Origin: Caballeronia sp. TF1N1
GTDB lineage: Bacteria; Pseudomonadota; Gammaproteobacteria; Burkholderiales; Burkholderiaceae
Reading direction: 5' to 3'
NCBI RefSeq assembly: GCF_022878925.1
Contig: NZ_CP084626.1
Coordinates: 186,001 to 250,000, forward strand
DNA: 64,000 nucleotides
This document shows, piece by piece, positions 8,969-17,296 of this stretch. Each line of letters opens with the position of its first letter. The first letter of the stretch is position 1. Both the position numbers and the translations under genes were made by a program. A model generated the notes under the pieces. That model had not been told where the DNA came from. It searched no databases and worked only from the letters and a program-made list of their open reading frames with translations.

Positions 8969-9952
8969 ATGTCCCAAACGCCCCCTCAAACTAGCCGACC
9001 GGCCTATGATTCGCGCCGTTTGCGCGCGATCTTCGACCGTCGCGCCGCGACTTTCGACGAAGTCGCGTTCCTGCCTCGCGAGATTGCCGGCCGGATGCGC
9101 GAGCGCCTCGAATACATCAAGGTCGCGCCGACGCGCGTGCTGGATGCGGCGTGCGGCATGGGCGCGGATCTGCCCGCGCTGCGCGAGCGCTTTGCGGAGG
9201 CATCGGTACTGGGTGTCGATATTTCTTCCGCGATGCTCGCGCGCGCCCGCGATGCGGAATCGGCGGAAGCCGAAGCCGGCGCGGGCTGGCGGCGGTTCCT
9301 GCCGGCCACGCTCGCCAAGGCCTTCGGCGCGCGCGGACCGCAACTCGCGCAGGCGGATTTCTCCGAGCTGCCGTTCGCACCGGGCGCGTTCGAGATGCTC
9401 TGGTCGAACCTCGCGCTGCACTGGCACTCGCGGCCCGACCTCGTTTTCCCTGAGTGGCAACGCGTGCTGAAGGTCAACGGCCTTCTCATGTTCAGCACTT
9501 TCGGCCCAGACACGCTGCGTGAGCTCGCCGCGGCGTATCGCGAGGCCGAGCGCACGCTGGGCTTGCCGCCGCAGCCGCATACGATCGATTTCGTCGACAT
9601 GCACGACTTGGGCGACATGCTGGTGGAAAGCGGCTTCGAGATTCCCGTGATGGATCAGGAGGTGCTCACCATCACTTACCGTTCGCCGGAATCCTTGCTT
9701 GCCGATGTCACGCGCTGGGGTGCTTATCCGTTCGAACGAAGCGCGGCCGCAGACTCGCAAATCGACGTGAAAGCCAGACGCAGCGCGGTTCACAGCGCGC
9801 TCGAAGCCTTGCGTCGCGACGACGGAACGATCCCGCTCACGTTCGAAGTGATCTACGGTCACGCATGGAAAGCGGTGCCGCGCACGACCGCCGAAGGTCA
9901 CGGAATCATTCGGCTGGAAGATATAGGACGAGGCCCAAAACGGAATCGGTGA
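8969..9952 (+). CDS. Class I SAM methyltransferase, BioC-like
   Basis: A 327-residue methyltransferase. SAM motif I is VLDAACGMGADLPAL near residue 55, with an acidic motif II in VLGVDISSAMLARAR and the WSNLALHWHSRPD segment typical of the BioC (malonyl-ACP O-methyltransferase) group. The position opposite comF fits that group, but other biotin genes are absent here and the C-terminal 60 residues are longer than in many BioC proteins. Function is therefore assigned at family level. The start at 8969 gives MSQTPPQTSRPAYDS; no alternative is better. Confidence 0.82.
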   Translation: MSQTPPQTSRPAYDSRRLRAIFDRRAATFDEVAFLPREIAGRMRERLEYIKVAPTRVLDAACGMGADLPALRERFAEASVLGVDISSAMLARARDAESAEAEAGAGWRRFLPATLAKAFGARGPQLAQADFSELPFAPGAFEMLWSNLALHWHSRPDLVFPEWQRVLKVNGLLMFSTFGPDTLRELAAAYREAERTLGLPPQPHTIDFVDMHDLGDMLVESGFEIPVMDQEVLTITYRSPESLLADVTRWGAYPFERSAAADSQIDVKARRSAVHSALEALRRDDGTIPLTFEVIYGHAWKAVPRTTAEGHGIIRLEDIGRGPKRNR

Positions 9953-10069
9953 CGGGGTAAAGAGGGCGTCAGTTATGTCTGAAATTTGCGGGCAAAAGCA
10001 GCGCCAAAAGGTGCGTCAAAAGGGCGCAGAAGCTTGTGGCGCTTGGGTTTCAGACGTTACGACCCTTGC

Positions 10070-10098
10070 TTGTGGATACTACCCGACGCGCCTATAAT
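10070..10098 (+). promoter_or_regulatory. Sigma-70-type promoter ahead of DUF2244/cox cluster
   Basis: TTGTGG (10070-10075) and a consensus TATAAT (10093-10098) are 17 bases apart. The predicted start near 10105 gives a leader of about 80 bases to the DUF2244 gene. The rest of 9953-10185 shows no gene I can support. Confidence 0.7.
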
Positions 10099-10185
10099 GC
10101 GTCAGTTTGTCGCCCGGGCTGTGACAAATTTGGGCGAAATCCGAGCAAAAGTATGTGATTGCATGCGGATGGGAAGGAGGCGGCG

Positions 10186-10662
10186 ATGCAAGCAAGCCAC
10201 GCGCTGACAGACGACGAGCCAGTCATCAAAGACTGGCTGATGAAACGGAACTGCTCCGCTTCGCCGCGTCAGTTCGTGGTCTTTTATCTGTCGCTGGCGC
10301 TGTTTTCCTTTCTCATCGCAACGCTCTTGTTTCTGAACGGCGCCTGGCTGGTGCTGCCGTTCACCGGGATCGAGCTGACCGTGGTCGGCGTCGCGTTTCT
10401 TATCTACGCGCGGCACGCAGTCGACTACGAACGAATCCGGTTGTTTGAAAACCGCTTGTTGATCGAGCAGATGAACGCCGAGGAACTGACGCAGTTCGAA
10501 TTCAATCCGCGCTGGGTGCGGGTCGAAACGGGCGCGACGCCGAGAGAGCCGCTCACGATCGTGTCGCGCGGTCAATCGGTGAAAATCGGACAACACCTTG
10601 CACAGCATCGTCGCAAACAATTTGCTGCCGAGTTGCGAGCGTCGCTGAGACGCTCTGCTTAA
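10186..10662 (+). CDS. DUF2244 membrane protein
   Basis: A 158-residue protein with two closely spaced transmembrane segments (about residues 30-50 and 56-75) followed by a soluble C-terminal domain, the layout of DUF2244. Its function is not established; genes of this family often precede cytochrome oxidase genes, as here. The frame is open from 10159, but a strong AAGGAGG at 10173-10180 places the start at the ATG at 10186. coxB begins 81 bases downstream on the same strand. Confidence 0.88.
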   Translation: MQASHALTDDEPVIKDWLMKRNCSASPRQFVVFYLSLALFSFLIATLLFLNGAWLVLPFTGIELTVVGVAFLIYARHAVDYERIRLFENRLLIEQMNAEELTQFEFNPRWVRVETGATPREPLTIVSRGQSVKIGQHLAQHRRKQFAAELRASLRRSA

Positions 10663-10742
10663 GAGGCATGATGTGGCCTGACGGCTCGGCGCGATGCCCA
10701 CGGGGGTCGAGGGTTTGAATGGAAATTTTGGGTAAGGATGCT

Positions 10743-12317
10743 ATGAAAACAATCAAGCGAGCCCTCTCGGGCGTGCTGGCGGCAGGCGCACTGCTGAACG
10801 CCGGCGTAGCCCTGGCGGTCAACGACAGTCCTGGCGGCCCAGCTGTAAACGAGCTGAACTTTCAGCCGCCAGTGACGAAGATCGCCGAGGAGCTCTACGG
10901 CCTCCATACGTTCATGCTCATCATCTGTCTCGTCATTTTTCTTGGCGTGTTCGGGGTGATGTTCTATTCGCTCATTGCGCACCGCAAGTCCAAAGGCCAC
11001 AAGCCCGCTAATTTCCACGAAAGCACCACGGTCGAAATCATCTGGACGATCGTGCCGTTCGTCATCGTCGTGTTGATGGCGCTGCCGGCCACCAAGGCCG
11101 TCGTCGCAATGAAGGACACCAGCAACGCCGACCTCACCGTCAAAGTCACCGGCTACCAATGGAAATGGGGCTACGACTACGTGAAGGGTCCGGGCGAGGG
11201 CATCAGCTTCCTCTCCACGCTCACCACGCCGCGTAGCGAAGTGAACGGCCAGAAGCCGATCTCCGAGTTGTACCTGCAGGAAGTGGACAATCCGCTCGTC
11301 GTGCCGGTCGACAAGAAAATTCGCATCATCACCACCGCAAACGACGTCGTTCACTCGTGGTACGTGCCGGCCTTCGGCGTGAAGCAGGACGCCATTCCCG
11401 GCTTCGTGCGCGACACCTGGTTCAAGGCCGAGAAAATCGGCACTTTCCGTGGCTTCTGTACCGAACTCTGCGGCAAGGAACACGCGTACATGCCGGTGGT
11501 CGTCGAAGTGCTTTCCGCCGACGACTACGCGAAGTGGGTCGACACGCAAAAGAAGAAACTGGCCGCATCCGCCGACGATCCCAACAAGACCTACACGATG
11601 GACGAGCTGAAGACGCGCGGCGCGGCAGTCTACGCGTCGAACTGCGCGGTCTGCCACCAGCCGACCGGCAAGGGCGGCGGTCCGTTCCCGGCGCTCGACG
11701 GCAGCAAGGTTGCCAACGGCCCGATCGCGGACCACGTGAGCATCGTGCTGCACGGCAAGGGCGCCATGCCGCCGTGGCAGAGTACGCTCAACGATGTCGA
11801 GATCGCATCGGTCATCACTTACGAGCGCAATACCTGGGGCAACCATACGGGCGACATTCTGCAGCCGAAGCAAGTTGCCGACGCGCGCAATGGCAAGATG
11901 CCCGAAGGCGGCGGTCAAAAGACAGCGGCTGCGGCAACGCCCGAAGCCGCAAGCGCGGCGCCGGCTGCGGCGGCGTCCGGTGCCGAGGCAACGGCGAGCG
12001 CCAATCTGCCCGCGAGCATCTATTTCGAAACGGGCAAGAGCACGCTGCCCGCGGAAGCCAACGACGCGGTTCAGGCCGCAGCGGCCTATGCCAAGGCGCA
12101 TCCCGAAGCGAAGCTCGCTATTTCCGGCTTCACGGATGCCTCCGGCGGCGCAGACCTGAACGCGGAACTCGCCAAGCAACGCGCGCAAGCCGTGCGCGAC
12201 GCGTTGAAGGCAGCAGGTGTATCGGAAGATCGTATCGTGTTGAAGAAGCCCGAATCCGTTACGGGCGGCACGGATGCGAAGGAAGCCCGTCGCGTAGAAA
12301 TCAGTCCGGCTGCTTGA
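10743..12317 (+). CDS. coxB: Cytochrome c oxidase subunit II fused to cytochrome c and OmpA-like domains
   Basis: Receives electrons from cytochrome c at the CuA centre of the aa3 oxidase. The 524-residue protein has a signal peptide, two transmembrane helices (about 55-75 and 95-115), the cupredoxin domain with CuA ligands in CTELCGKEHAYM (Cys239, Cys243), then a cytochrome c domain with CAVCH at 301-305 and a Met in GAMPPW. An Ala-rich linker leads to an OmpA-like domain from about residue 425 (IYFETGKSTLP). That last domain suggests peptidoglycan contact and is not part of ordinary COX2. The frame opens at 10719, but a TAAGGA site supports the ATG at 10743. Confidence 0.95.
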   Translation: MKTIKRALSGVLAAGALLNAGVALAVNDSPGGPAVNELNFQPPVTKIAEELYGLHTFMLIICLVIFLGVFGVMFYSLIAHRKSKGHKPANFHESTTVEIIWTIVPFVIVVLMALPATKAVVAMKDTSNADLTVKVTGYQWKWGYDYVKGPGEGISFLSTLTTPRSEVNGQKPISELYLQEVDNPLVVPVDKKIRIITTANDVVHSWYVPAFGVKQDAIPGFVRDTWFKAEKIGTFRGFCTELCGKEHAYMPVVVEVLSADDYAKWVDTQKKKLAASADDPNKTYTMDELKTRGAAVYASNCAVCHQPTGKGGGPFPALDGSKVANGPIADHVSIVLHGKGAMPPWQSTLNDVEIASVITYERNTWGNHTGDILQPKQVADARNGKMPEGGGQKTAAAATPEAASAAPAAAASGAEATASANLPASIYFETGKSTLPAEANDAVQAAAAYAKAHPEAKLAISGFTDASGGADLNAELAKQRAQAVRDALKAAGVSEDRIVLKKPESVTGGTDAKEARRVEISPAA

Positions 12318-12417
12318 CCTGACGAGCGCACCTTTCCCTCATCGCAACACTGCGAGCCACGGAAAGGTCCGCTTCATAGCCAAGTGCCCCAAGTATTTGC
12401 TTTAGGAGATGATTGTC

Positions 12418-14031
12418 ATGTCTAGCATCGGACACGATGTAGCCGCGGGTCACGACCACGCGCACGACGACCATGCGCACGAGTTGCCGCATGGCTGGCG
12501 CCGGTGGCTTTTCGCCACCAACCACAAGGACATCGGGACGCTGTACCTGTTGTTCTCCTTCATCATGTTCCTCTCCGGAGGCGTGATGGCGCTTGGCATT
12601 CGTGCCGAGCTGTTCGAGCCGGGACTGCAGATCATGCGTCCCGAGTTCTTCAACCAGTTGACCACCATGCACGGCCTCATCATGGTGTTCGGCGCGATCA
12701 TGCCGGCGTTCGTCGGCTTCGCGAACTGGATGGTGCCGCTGCAGATCGGCGCGTCGGACATGGCGTTCGCGCGCATGAACAACTTCAGCTTCTGGCTCCT
12801 GCCGGTCGCTGCGGTTCTGCTGGTCGGCTCGTTCTTCGTGCCGGGCGGCGCGACCGCAGCGGGCTGGACGCTTTACGCGCCGCTTTCCACGCAGATGGGC
12901 CCGGGCATGGACTTCGCCATTTTCGCGGTCCACATTATGGGTGCGTCGTCGATCATGGGCGGCATCAACATCGTCGTGACGATCCTGAACATGCGCGCGC
13001 CCGGCATGACGCTCATGAAGATGCCGATGTTCGCATGGACGTGGCTCATCACCGCGTACCTGCTGATCGCCGTGATGCCGGTTCTGGCAGGCGCCATCAC
13101 CATGGTGCTGTTCGACCGTCACTTCGGCACGTCGTTCTTCAATGCGGCAGGCGGCGGCGATCCGGTCATGTACCAGCATATCTTCTGGTTCTTCGGACAC
13201 CCCGAGGTCTACATCATGATCTTGCCGGCGTTCGGGATCGTCTCGCAGGTGATTCCGGCGTTTTCGCGCAAGCCGCTTTTCGGCTATAGCTCGATGGTGT
13301 ACGCCACGTCGTCGATCGCGATTCTCTCGTTCATGGTCTGGGCGCACCACATGTTCGCCACGGGCATGCCGGTGACGGGCCAGCTGTTCTTCATGTATGC
13401 GACCATGCTGATCGCCGTTCCGACGGGCGTGAAGGTGTTCAACTGGGTCGCGACGATGTGGCGCGGCGCGCTGACGTTCGAGACGCCGATGCTCTTTGCA
13501 ATCGGCTTCCTGTTCGTGTTCACGATGGGCGGCTTCACGGGCCTGATCCTCTCCATGGCCCCGCTCGACATCCAGATGCACGGCACTTACTACGTGGTGG
13601 CGCACTTCCACTACGTGCTGGTGGCGGGTTCGCTCTTCGCGCTGTTCGCGGGCTGGTACTACTGGGCGCCTAAGTGGACTGGCTGGATGTATAACGAGAT
13701 GCGCGGCAAGATCCACTTCTGGGCGTCGCTGATCTTCTTCAACATCACCTTCTTCCCGATGCACTTCCTGGGTCTCGCGGGCATGCCGCGTCGCTATGCG
13801 GATTACCCGGCGCAGTTCACGGACTTCAACCAGGTTGCGACCATCGGTGCGTTCGGATTCGGTCTCGCGCAGGTGTACTTCCTGTTCGCGGTGGCGCTGC
13901 CGACGTATCGCGGCGGTGGTGAGCTGGAAAAGGCAGGCGACAAGCCGTGGGATGGCGCGGAAGGACTGGAATGGACCGTACCGAGCCCGGCGCCGTTCCA
14001 TACCTTCGAGCAACCGCCGACGGTCGAATAA
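12418..14031 (+). CDS. coxA: Cytochrome c oxidase subunit I
   Basis: The catalytic subunit of the aa3-type oxidase, holding heme a and the heme a3-CuB centre. The 537-residue protein has about twelve transmembrane helices after a His-rich cytoplasmic N terminus (HDHAHDDHAHE). The heme-copper signature is visible in WFFGHPEVYIMILPAFGI, the adjacent HH pair in WAHHMFATGM, and the distal HFHYVL segment. TAGGAG at 12403-12408 directly touches the upstream ATG at 12409, so I place the start at the ATG at 12418. Confidence 0.97.
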   Translation: MSSIGHDVAAGHDHAHDDHAHELPHGWRRWLFATNHKDIGTLYLLFSFIMFLSGGVMALGIRAELFEPGLQIMRPEFFNQLTTMHGLIMVFGAIMPAFVGFANWMVPLQIGASDMAFARMNNFSFWLLPVAAVLLVGSFFVPGGATAAGWTLYAPLSTQMGPGMDFAIFAVHIMGASSIMGGINIVVTILNMRAPGMTLMKMPMFAWTWLITAYLLIAVMPVLAGAITMVLFDRHFGTSFFNAAGGGDPVMYQHIFWFFGHPEVYIMILPAFGIVSQVIPAFSRKPLFGYSSMVYATSSIAILSFMVWAHHMFATGMPVTGQLFFMYATMLIAVPTGVKVFNWVATMWRGALTFETPMLFAIGFLFVFTMGGFTGLILSMAPLDIQMHGTYYVVAHFHYVLVAGSLFALFAGWYYWAPKWTGWMYNEMRGKIHFWASLIFFNITFFPMHFLGLAGMPRRYADYPAQFTDFNQVATIGAFGFGLAQVYFLFAVALPTYRGGGELEKAGDKPWDGAEGLEWTVPSPAPFHTFEQPPTVE

Positions 14032-14046
14032 TAGTCTGGTTTCGAA

Positions 14047-14079
14047 GGCTGCAAGGCTTCGCTCCGAAGCCTTGCAGCC
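14047..14079 (+). other. Perfect 15-bp hairpin between coxA and the small membrane gene
   Basis: Arms 14047-14061 and 14065-14079 pair over all 15 positions with a 3-base loop (CTC). It begins 15 bases after the coxA stop and ends 18 bases before the next ATG. No T-run follows, so a processing or stabilising role, or partial termination, is more likely than a full intrinsic terminator. Confidence 0.8.
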
Positions 14080-14097
14080 ACAAAGATCAAAGGAAGC

Positions 14098-14238
14098 ATG
14101 GCCCCGAATCCACAAAAAAGACGTTCGCCCGAAGAAATCCGCGCGGGCAACAAGCGGCTCGGTTTGATCATGATGTTGATTGCCGCCGTCTTCTTTCTGG
14201 GTATCGTCGTCAGGCAATACCTGTTGTCGCGAGGGTAG
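14098..14238 (+). CDS. 46-residue cytochrome oxidase small membrane protein
   Basis: A short gene that falls below common length cut-offs. It encodes a basic N terminus (MAPNPQKRRSPEEIRAGNKR) and one transmembrane helix (about residues 21-38), ending RQYLLSRG. A good AAGGAAG site precedes the ATG. Tiny proteins of this type sit between coxA and ctaG in beta-proteobacteria and are named cytochrome oxidase small assembly proteins; the mechanism is unknown to me. ctaG starts 9 bases downstream, so the genes are almost certainly co-translated. Confidence 0.82.
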   Translation: MAPNPQKRRSPEEIRAGNKRLGLIMMLIAAVFFLGIVVRQYLLSRG

Positions 14239-14247
14239 GAAAGCCAA

Positions 14248-14817
14248 GTGTCCACTCAGGATGATTCTCAAGTCGACCGGTCGTTCAATCGGTCGATGCT
14301 GGTGAAGCTCTTCGTCGTGGCCGCGATGATGTTCGGCTTCGGCTTCGCCCTGGTGCCGATGTATAAGGCAATCTGCCAGATCACCGGCATCAACAATCTC
14401 GTGCAGCGCGATGCGAGCGCGCGCGAGGCGAAGAACACGCAGGTCGATGCGAGCCGCACGATTTCCATCGAGTTCGATGCGAACGCGCGCGGTCCGCTGC
14501 AGTTCAAGCCGGAGCAGAACAGTCTCGACATTCACCCCGGCGAAGTGATGACGGTGATGTACCAGGTGACCAACGAGCAGGGCCGCACCGTGAAGGCGCA
14601 GGCCATTCCGAGCTATGCGCCGAAGCAGGCCACCGAGTACTTCAAGAAGATCGAATGCTTCTGCTTCACGCAGCAGACGCTCGGGCCCAACGAGACGAAG
14701 CGCATGCCGGTGGTGTTCGTCGTGGACCCGAAGCTGCCGAAGGACGTCAAGACGATCACGCTGTCGTACACGTTCTTCGAACTCGACACACCGAAACCCG
14801 CGGCCAAGGGAACGTGA
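14248..14817 (+). CDS. ctaG: Cytochrome c oxidase assembly protein CtaG/Cox11
   Basis: Delivers copper to the CuB site of subunit I. The 189-residue protein has one N-terminal transmembrane helix (about 19-38, ending VPMYKAICQITG) and a periplasmic immunoglobulin-like domain. The copper-binding CFCF motif is in KKIECFCFTQQTLGPNE. The start is GTG at 14248, ten bases after the previous stop. Its TGA overlaps the ATG of the DUF2970 gene by one base. Confidence 0.96.
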   Translation: MSTQDDSQVDRSFNRSMLVKLFVVAAMMFGFGFALVPMYKAICQITGINNLVQRDASAREAKNTQVDASRTISIEFDANARGPLQFKPEQNSLDIHPGEVMTVMYQVTNEQGRTVKAQAIPSYAPKQATEYFKKIECFCFTQQTLGPNETKRMPVVFVVDPKLPKDVKTITLSYTFFELDTPKPAAKGT

Positions 14818-15053
14818 TGATCATGAACCCAGAAGCACGAAATGGACGCAATGGACGTGACGGACGCAATGGCGGCGGTTTCCTGAAGCTCGTGAAGGCG
14901 GTGTTCTGGTCGTTCTTCGGCGTGCGCCGCCGGGCGGATCTGGAAAACGACGCCGCGCAGTTGAAGCCGCTGCATCTGATCGCGGCGGGGGTGATCGGCG
15001 CGGTGGTGTTCATCGTCGTATTGCTGCTGGTGGTGCGCGCGGTAGTCGGATAG
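14817..15053 (+). CDS. DUF2970 single-pass membrane protein
   Basis: A 78-residue protein of unknown function. A glycine/arginine/asparagine-rich N terminus is followed by the FLKLVKAVFWSFFGVRRRAD segment and one C-terminal transmembrane helix, the layout of DUF2970. The ATG at 14817 overlaps the ctaG stop; an alternative ATG lies 6 bases on. Position between ctaG and coxC suggests a role in oxidase assembly or stability, which is inference from context. Confidence 0.85.
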   Translation: MIMNPEARNGRNGRDGRNGGGFLKLVKAVFWSFFGVRRRADLENDAAQLKPLHLIAAGVIGAVVFIVVLLLVVRAVVG

Positions 15054-15129
15054 ACAAAACGTCGGGCGAGCGGTCGAACGCGCGGCGATACAAGAAAACT
15101 CAAGCAACTGGATCGAAGTGGAGAATCAA

Positions 15130-15987
15130 ATGAGCGGTCAAAACGAGAGCCCGTACTATTTCGTGCCGCATCCGTCACGCCATCCGATCATGGCTGCGTG
15201 CGGTTTGCTGGTGATGCTGTCCTCGTTGGCGGCGTGGGTGAACGGTCATTCGTGGGCGCCTGCCACCACGTTCGTCGGCCTGCTGTTTCTGCTGTTCGTG
15301 CTGTGGCACTGGTTCGGCGACGCCATCTCCGAATCCGAAGGCGGCATGTACGGCAAGAACGTCGACGTGTCGTATCGCTGGAGCATGAGCTGGTTCATCT
15401 TCTCCGAAGTCATGTTCTTCGCGGCGTTTTTCGGCGCGCTGTTTTATGCGCGCGCCATTGCCATGCACGAACTCGGCAGCCTCGATTACAAGCTGATCTG
15501 GCCGGACTTCACCGCCGTGTGGCCGAACAACGGCCCCGCCGCGCTGGTGCCGCATTTCCGTTCGATGGTGCCGTGGCCGCTGCCGACCATCAACACGGCG
15601 CTCTTGCTTTCCTCGGGCGCGACGCTCACGGTGGCTCACCATGCGCTGCGTGAAGATCATCGCCGAAAGGCCATCATCTGGCTGGCTGCGACAGTCGCGC
15701 TGGGCGTGATCTTCCTGTTTTGCCAGGGCTACGAATACTTCCACGCCTACAACGAACTGAACCTGACGCTTTCGTCGGGTGTGTACGGCTCGACGTTTTT
15801 CCTGCTCACCGGCTTCCACGGTTTTCACGTGTTCCTCGGCGGCACCATGCTCGCGGTCGTATGCGTGCGCCTGATTCGCGGCCACTTCACGGCGGAACAC
15901 CACTTCGCCTTCGAGGGCGCCGCGTGGTACTGGCACTTCGTCGACGTCGTGTGGCTCGGGCTGTACGTCGTCGTCTACTGGCTGTAA
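15130..15987 (+). CDS. coxC: Cytochrome c oxidase subunit III
   Basis: A 285-residue integral membrane subunit of the aa3 oxidase with seven transmembrane helices. Family features include FHPHP-like YYFVPHPSRHP at the N terminus, the long FIFSEVMFFAAFFGALFYAR helix and the C-terminal FEGAAWYWHFVDVVWLGLYV helix. The frame opens at a GTG at 15118, but GTGGAG precedes the ATG at 15130 at proper distance. A terminator-like hairpin follows, closing the first half of the oxidase cluster. Confidence 0.96.
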   Translation: MSGQNESPYYFVPHPSRHPIMAACGLLVMLSSLAAWVNGHSWAPATTFVGLLFLLFVLWHWFGDAISESEGGMYGKNVDVSYRWSMSWFIFSEVMFFAAFFGALFYARAIAMHELGSLDYKLIWPDFTAVWPNNGPAALVPHFRSMVPWPLPTINTALLLSSGATLTVAHHALREDHRRKAIIWLAATVALGVIFLFCQGYEYFHAYNELNLTLSSGVYGSTFFLLTGFHGFHVFLGGTMLAVVCVRLIRGHFTAEHHFAFEGAAWYWHFVDVVWLGLYVVVYWL

Positions 15988-16047
15988 GCGTTTGCTTCGA
16001 GCGAGGGCGCGCCGTTTCGGCGCGCACGCTGTCACGCAAGACATGCC

Positions 16048-16085
16048 ACGCCGCCCTCGACCTTCGCGGGCGGCGTTTTGTTTTG
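16048..16085 (+). terminator. Rho-independent terminator after coxC
   Basis: A 9-bp GC-rich stem (16048-16056 with 16068-16076) is followed by TTTTGTTTT on the plus strand. It lies 60 bases past the coxC stop and implies that SURF1 and later genes have their own promoter or depend on read-through. Confidence 0.8.
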
Positions 16086-16157
16086 GGAAGTGAGTGAATG
16101 CGCGCGATTGTGTCGCGCCGCGACAATCGGTCCCGCGTGGGAAACCTTCGAGACGCG

Positions 16158-16367
16158 TTATCGTCCGAGCGGAATGCCGGTCGATTGAATCCAGCCCATC
16201 CAGTGCGCAAACAGGATGAACAGGAAGAGCGAAATGGACAGCCCGACGCGCGTGGCGAGCGACCACACCATGCGCTTCGTCTGACCTTTATCGGTCATCA
16301 TGAAGTACAGGGCCGAGCCCAGGCTGCCAATGATGAGGATGAATGCAATAGCAACGATGATGTGCAT
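16158..16367 (-). CDS. DUF2909 twin-transmembrane protein
   Basis: A 69-residue protein made of two transmembrane helices (about residues 3-23 and 40-60) joined by the basic loop MTDKGQTKRMVW. This matches the DUF2909 family found beside oxidase genes in beta-proteobacteria. It is encoded antisense to the surrounding cox genes, between coxC and SURF1. The frame continues upstream to 16418, but MHIIVAIAFIL at 16367 is the family start. Function unknown; a part in oxidase assembly is context-based inference. Confidence 0.85.
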   Translation of the reverse strand: MHIIVAIAFILIIGSLGSALYFMMTDKGQTKRMVWSLATRVGLSISLFLFILFAHWMGWIQSTGIPLGR

Positions 16368-16490
16368 GAAACCAGCCTGCGATAGTTGCATCGACCGCTC
16401 GCGAAACGCCGTGAGCAATATGAAAACGAGTCATCTCATTATCGCACTCGATGAATCGGTGCGTGCGGCGTCGGTTCCGGAGCCTGCGGC

Positions 16491-17246
16491 ATGAAAATCC
16501 GCCTCTGGCCCACGGTGCTGATCCTGATCGTCGTCGCAATCACTCTGCGGCTCGGCTTCTGGCAGCGCGACCGCGCGCACCAGAAGGAAGCGCTGAACGC
16601 GCAGATCGTCGCGTTCGAGAATGCGCCCGCACGACGCGTGAGTGTCGATCCGTTGCCGCTCAAGTCGATCGAATTCCATCGCGTCGAGGCGCGCGGCGAG
16701 TTCATGCCAGAGCGCGTCGTCTATTTGGACAATCGTCCGTATAACGACCAGCCGGGCTTTTATGTCGTGATGCCGCTTAAACTCGAGGGCGGCGGCTACG
16801 TGCTCGTGAATCGCGGATGGCTGCCGCGCAACATGGCGGACCGTACGGGCATCGAGCCCTATGAGACGCCGAAAGGCATCGTGGACGTGAAGGGCATCGC
16901 GCGCTCGAATGCATCGGAGGCGTTCGAGCTCGGCAGCGGCGGCTCCGCTGCGCGTCAGCAGATCCGGCAAAACCTGAACGTCGCCTCGTATGCCGCGGAA
17001 ACCGGGCTCGCGTTTCAGCCGTTCGTGATCCAACAGACGAGCGCCACCGCCGACAAGCTCGTGCGCGACTGGCCGGCGGCCACGCTTGGCGTCGATCGCA
17101 ACTACGGCTACATGTTCCAGTGGTGGGGCATGGCGGCAGCGGCCATCGCCTTCGGCTTGTATGCCGCACGGCGCGCCGCGAGGAAAGACAGCGACCCGGC
17201 CGCCGCCGACGAAGCCGCCGACGACGAGGCCGCGAAAGAAGCATGA
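16491..17246 (+). CDS. SURF1-family cytochrome oxidase biogenesis protein
   Basis: SURF1 proteins help insert heme a into subunit I. The 251-residue protein shows the two-helix layout: an N-terminal helix (about 5-22) ending in LGFWQRDRAHQKEAL and a C-terminal helix (about 200-222) reached through GVDRNYGYMFQWWGMAAAAI. In between lies the periplasmic domain with YLDNRPYNDQPGFYV and VLVNRGWLPR. A charged acidic tail ends the protein. The promoter must lie in the short gap shared with the antisense DUF2909 gene. Confidence 0.93.
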   Translation: MKIRLWPTVLILIVVAITLRLGFWQRDRAHQKEALNAQIVAFENAPARRVSVDPLPLKSIEFHRVEARGEFMPERVVYLDNRPYNDQPGFYVVMPLKLEGGGYVLVNRGWLPRNMADRTGIEPYETPKGIVDVKGIARSNASEAFELGSGGSAARQQIRQNLNVASYAAETGLAFQPFVIQQTSATADKLVRDWPAATLGVDRNYGYMFQWWGMAAAAIAFGLYAARRAARKDSDPAAADEAADDEAAKEA

Positions 17247-17296
17247 ACCCATGATGCCGCGTCCAATGGAAGTGGCATCGACCGAACAGAGAATCC

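Noticed and set aside
9986..10207. 73-codon ORF between the methyltransferase and DUF2244
   Set aside because: It spans the promoter at 10070-10098, is Arg-rich and overlaps the true DUF2244 start in another frame.
12301..14535. 744-codon open frame antisense to coxA and ctaG
   Set aside because: Very rich in Arg, His and Glu with no domain; produced by high GC3 opposite real oxidase genes.
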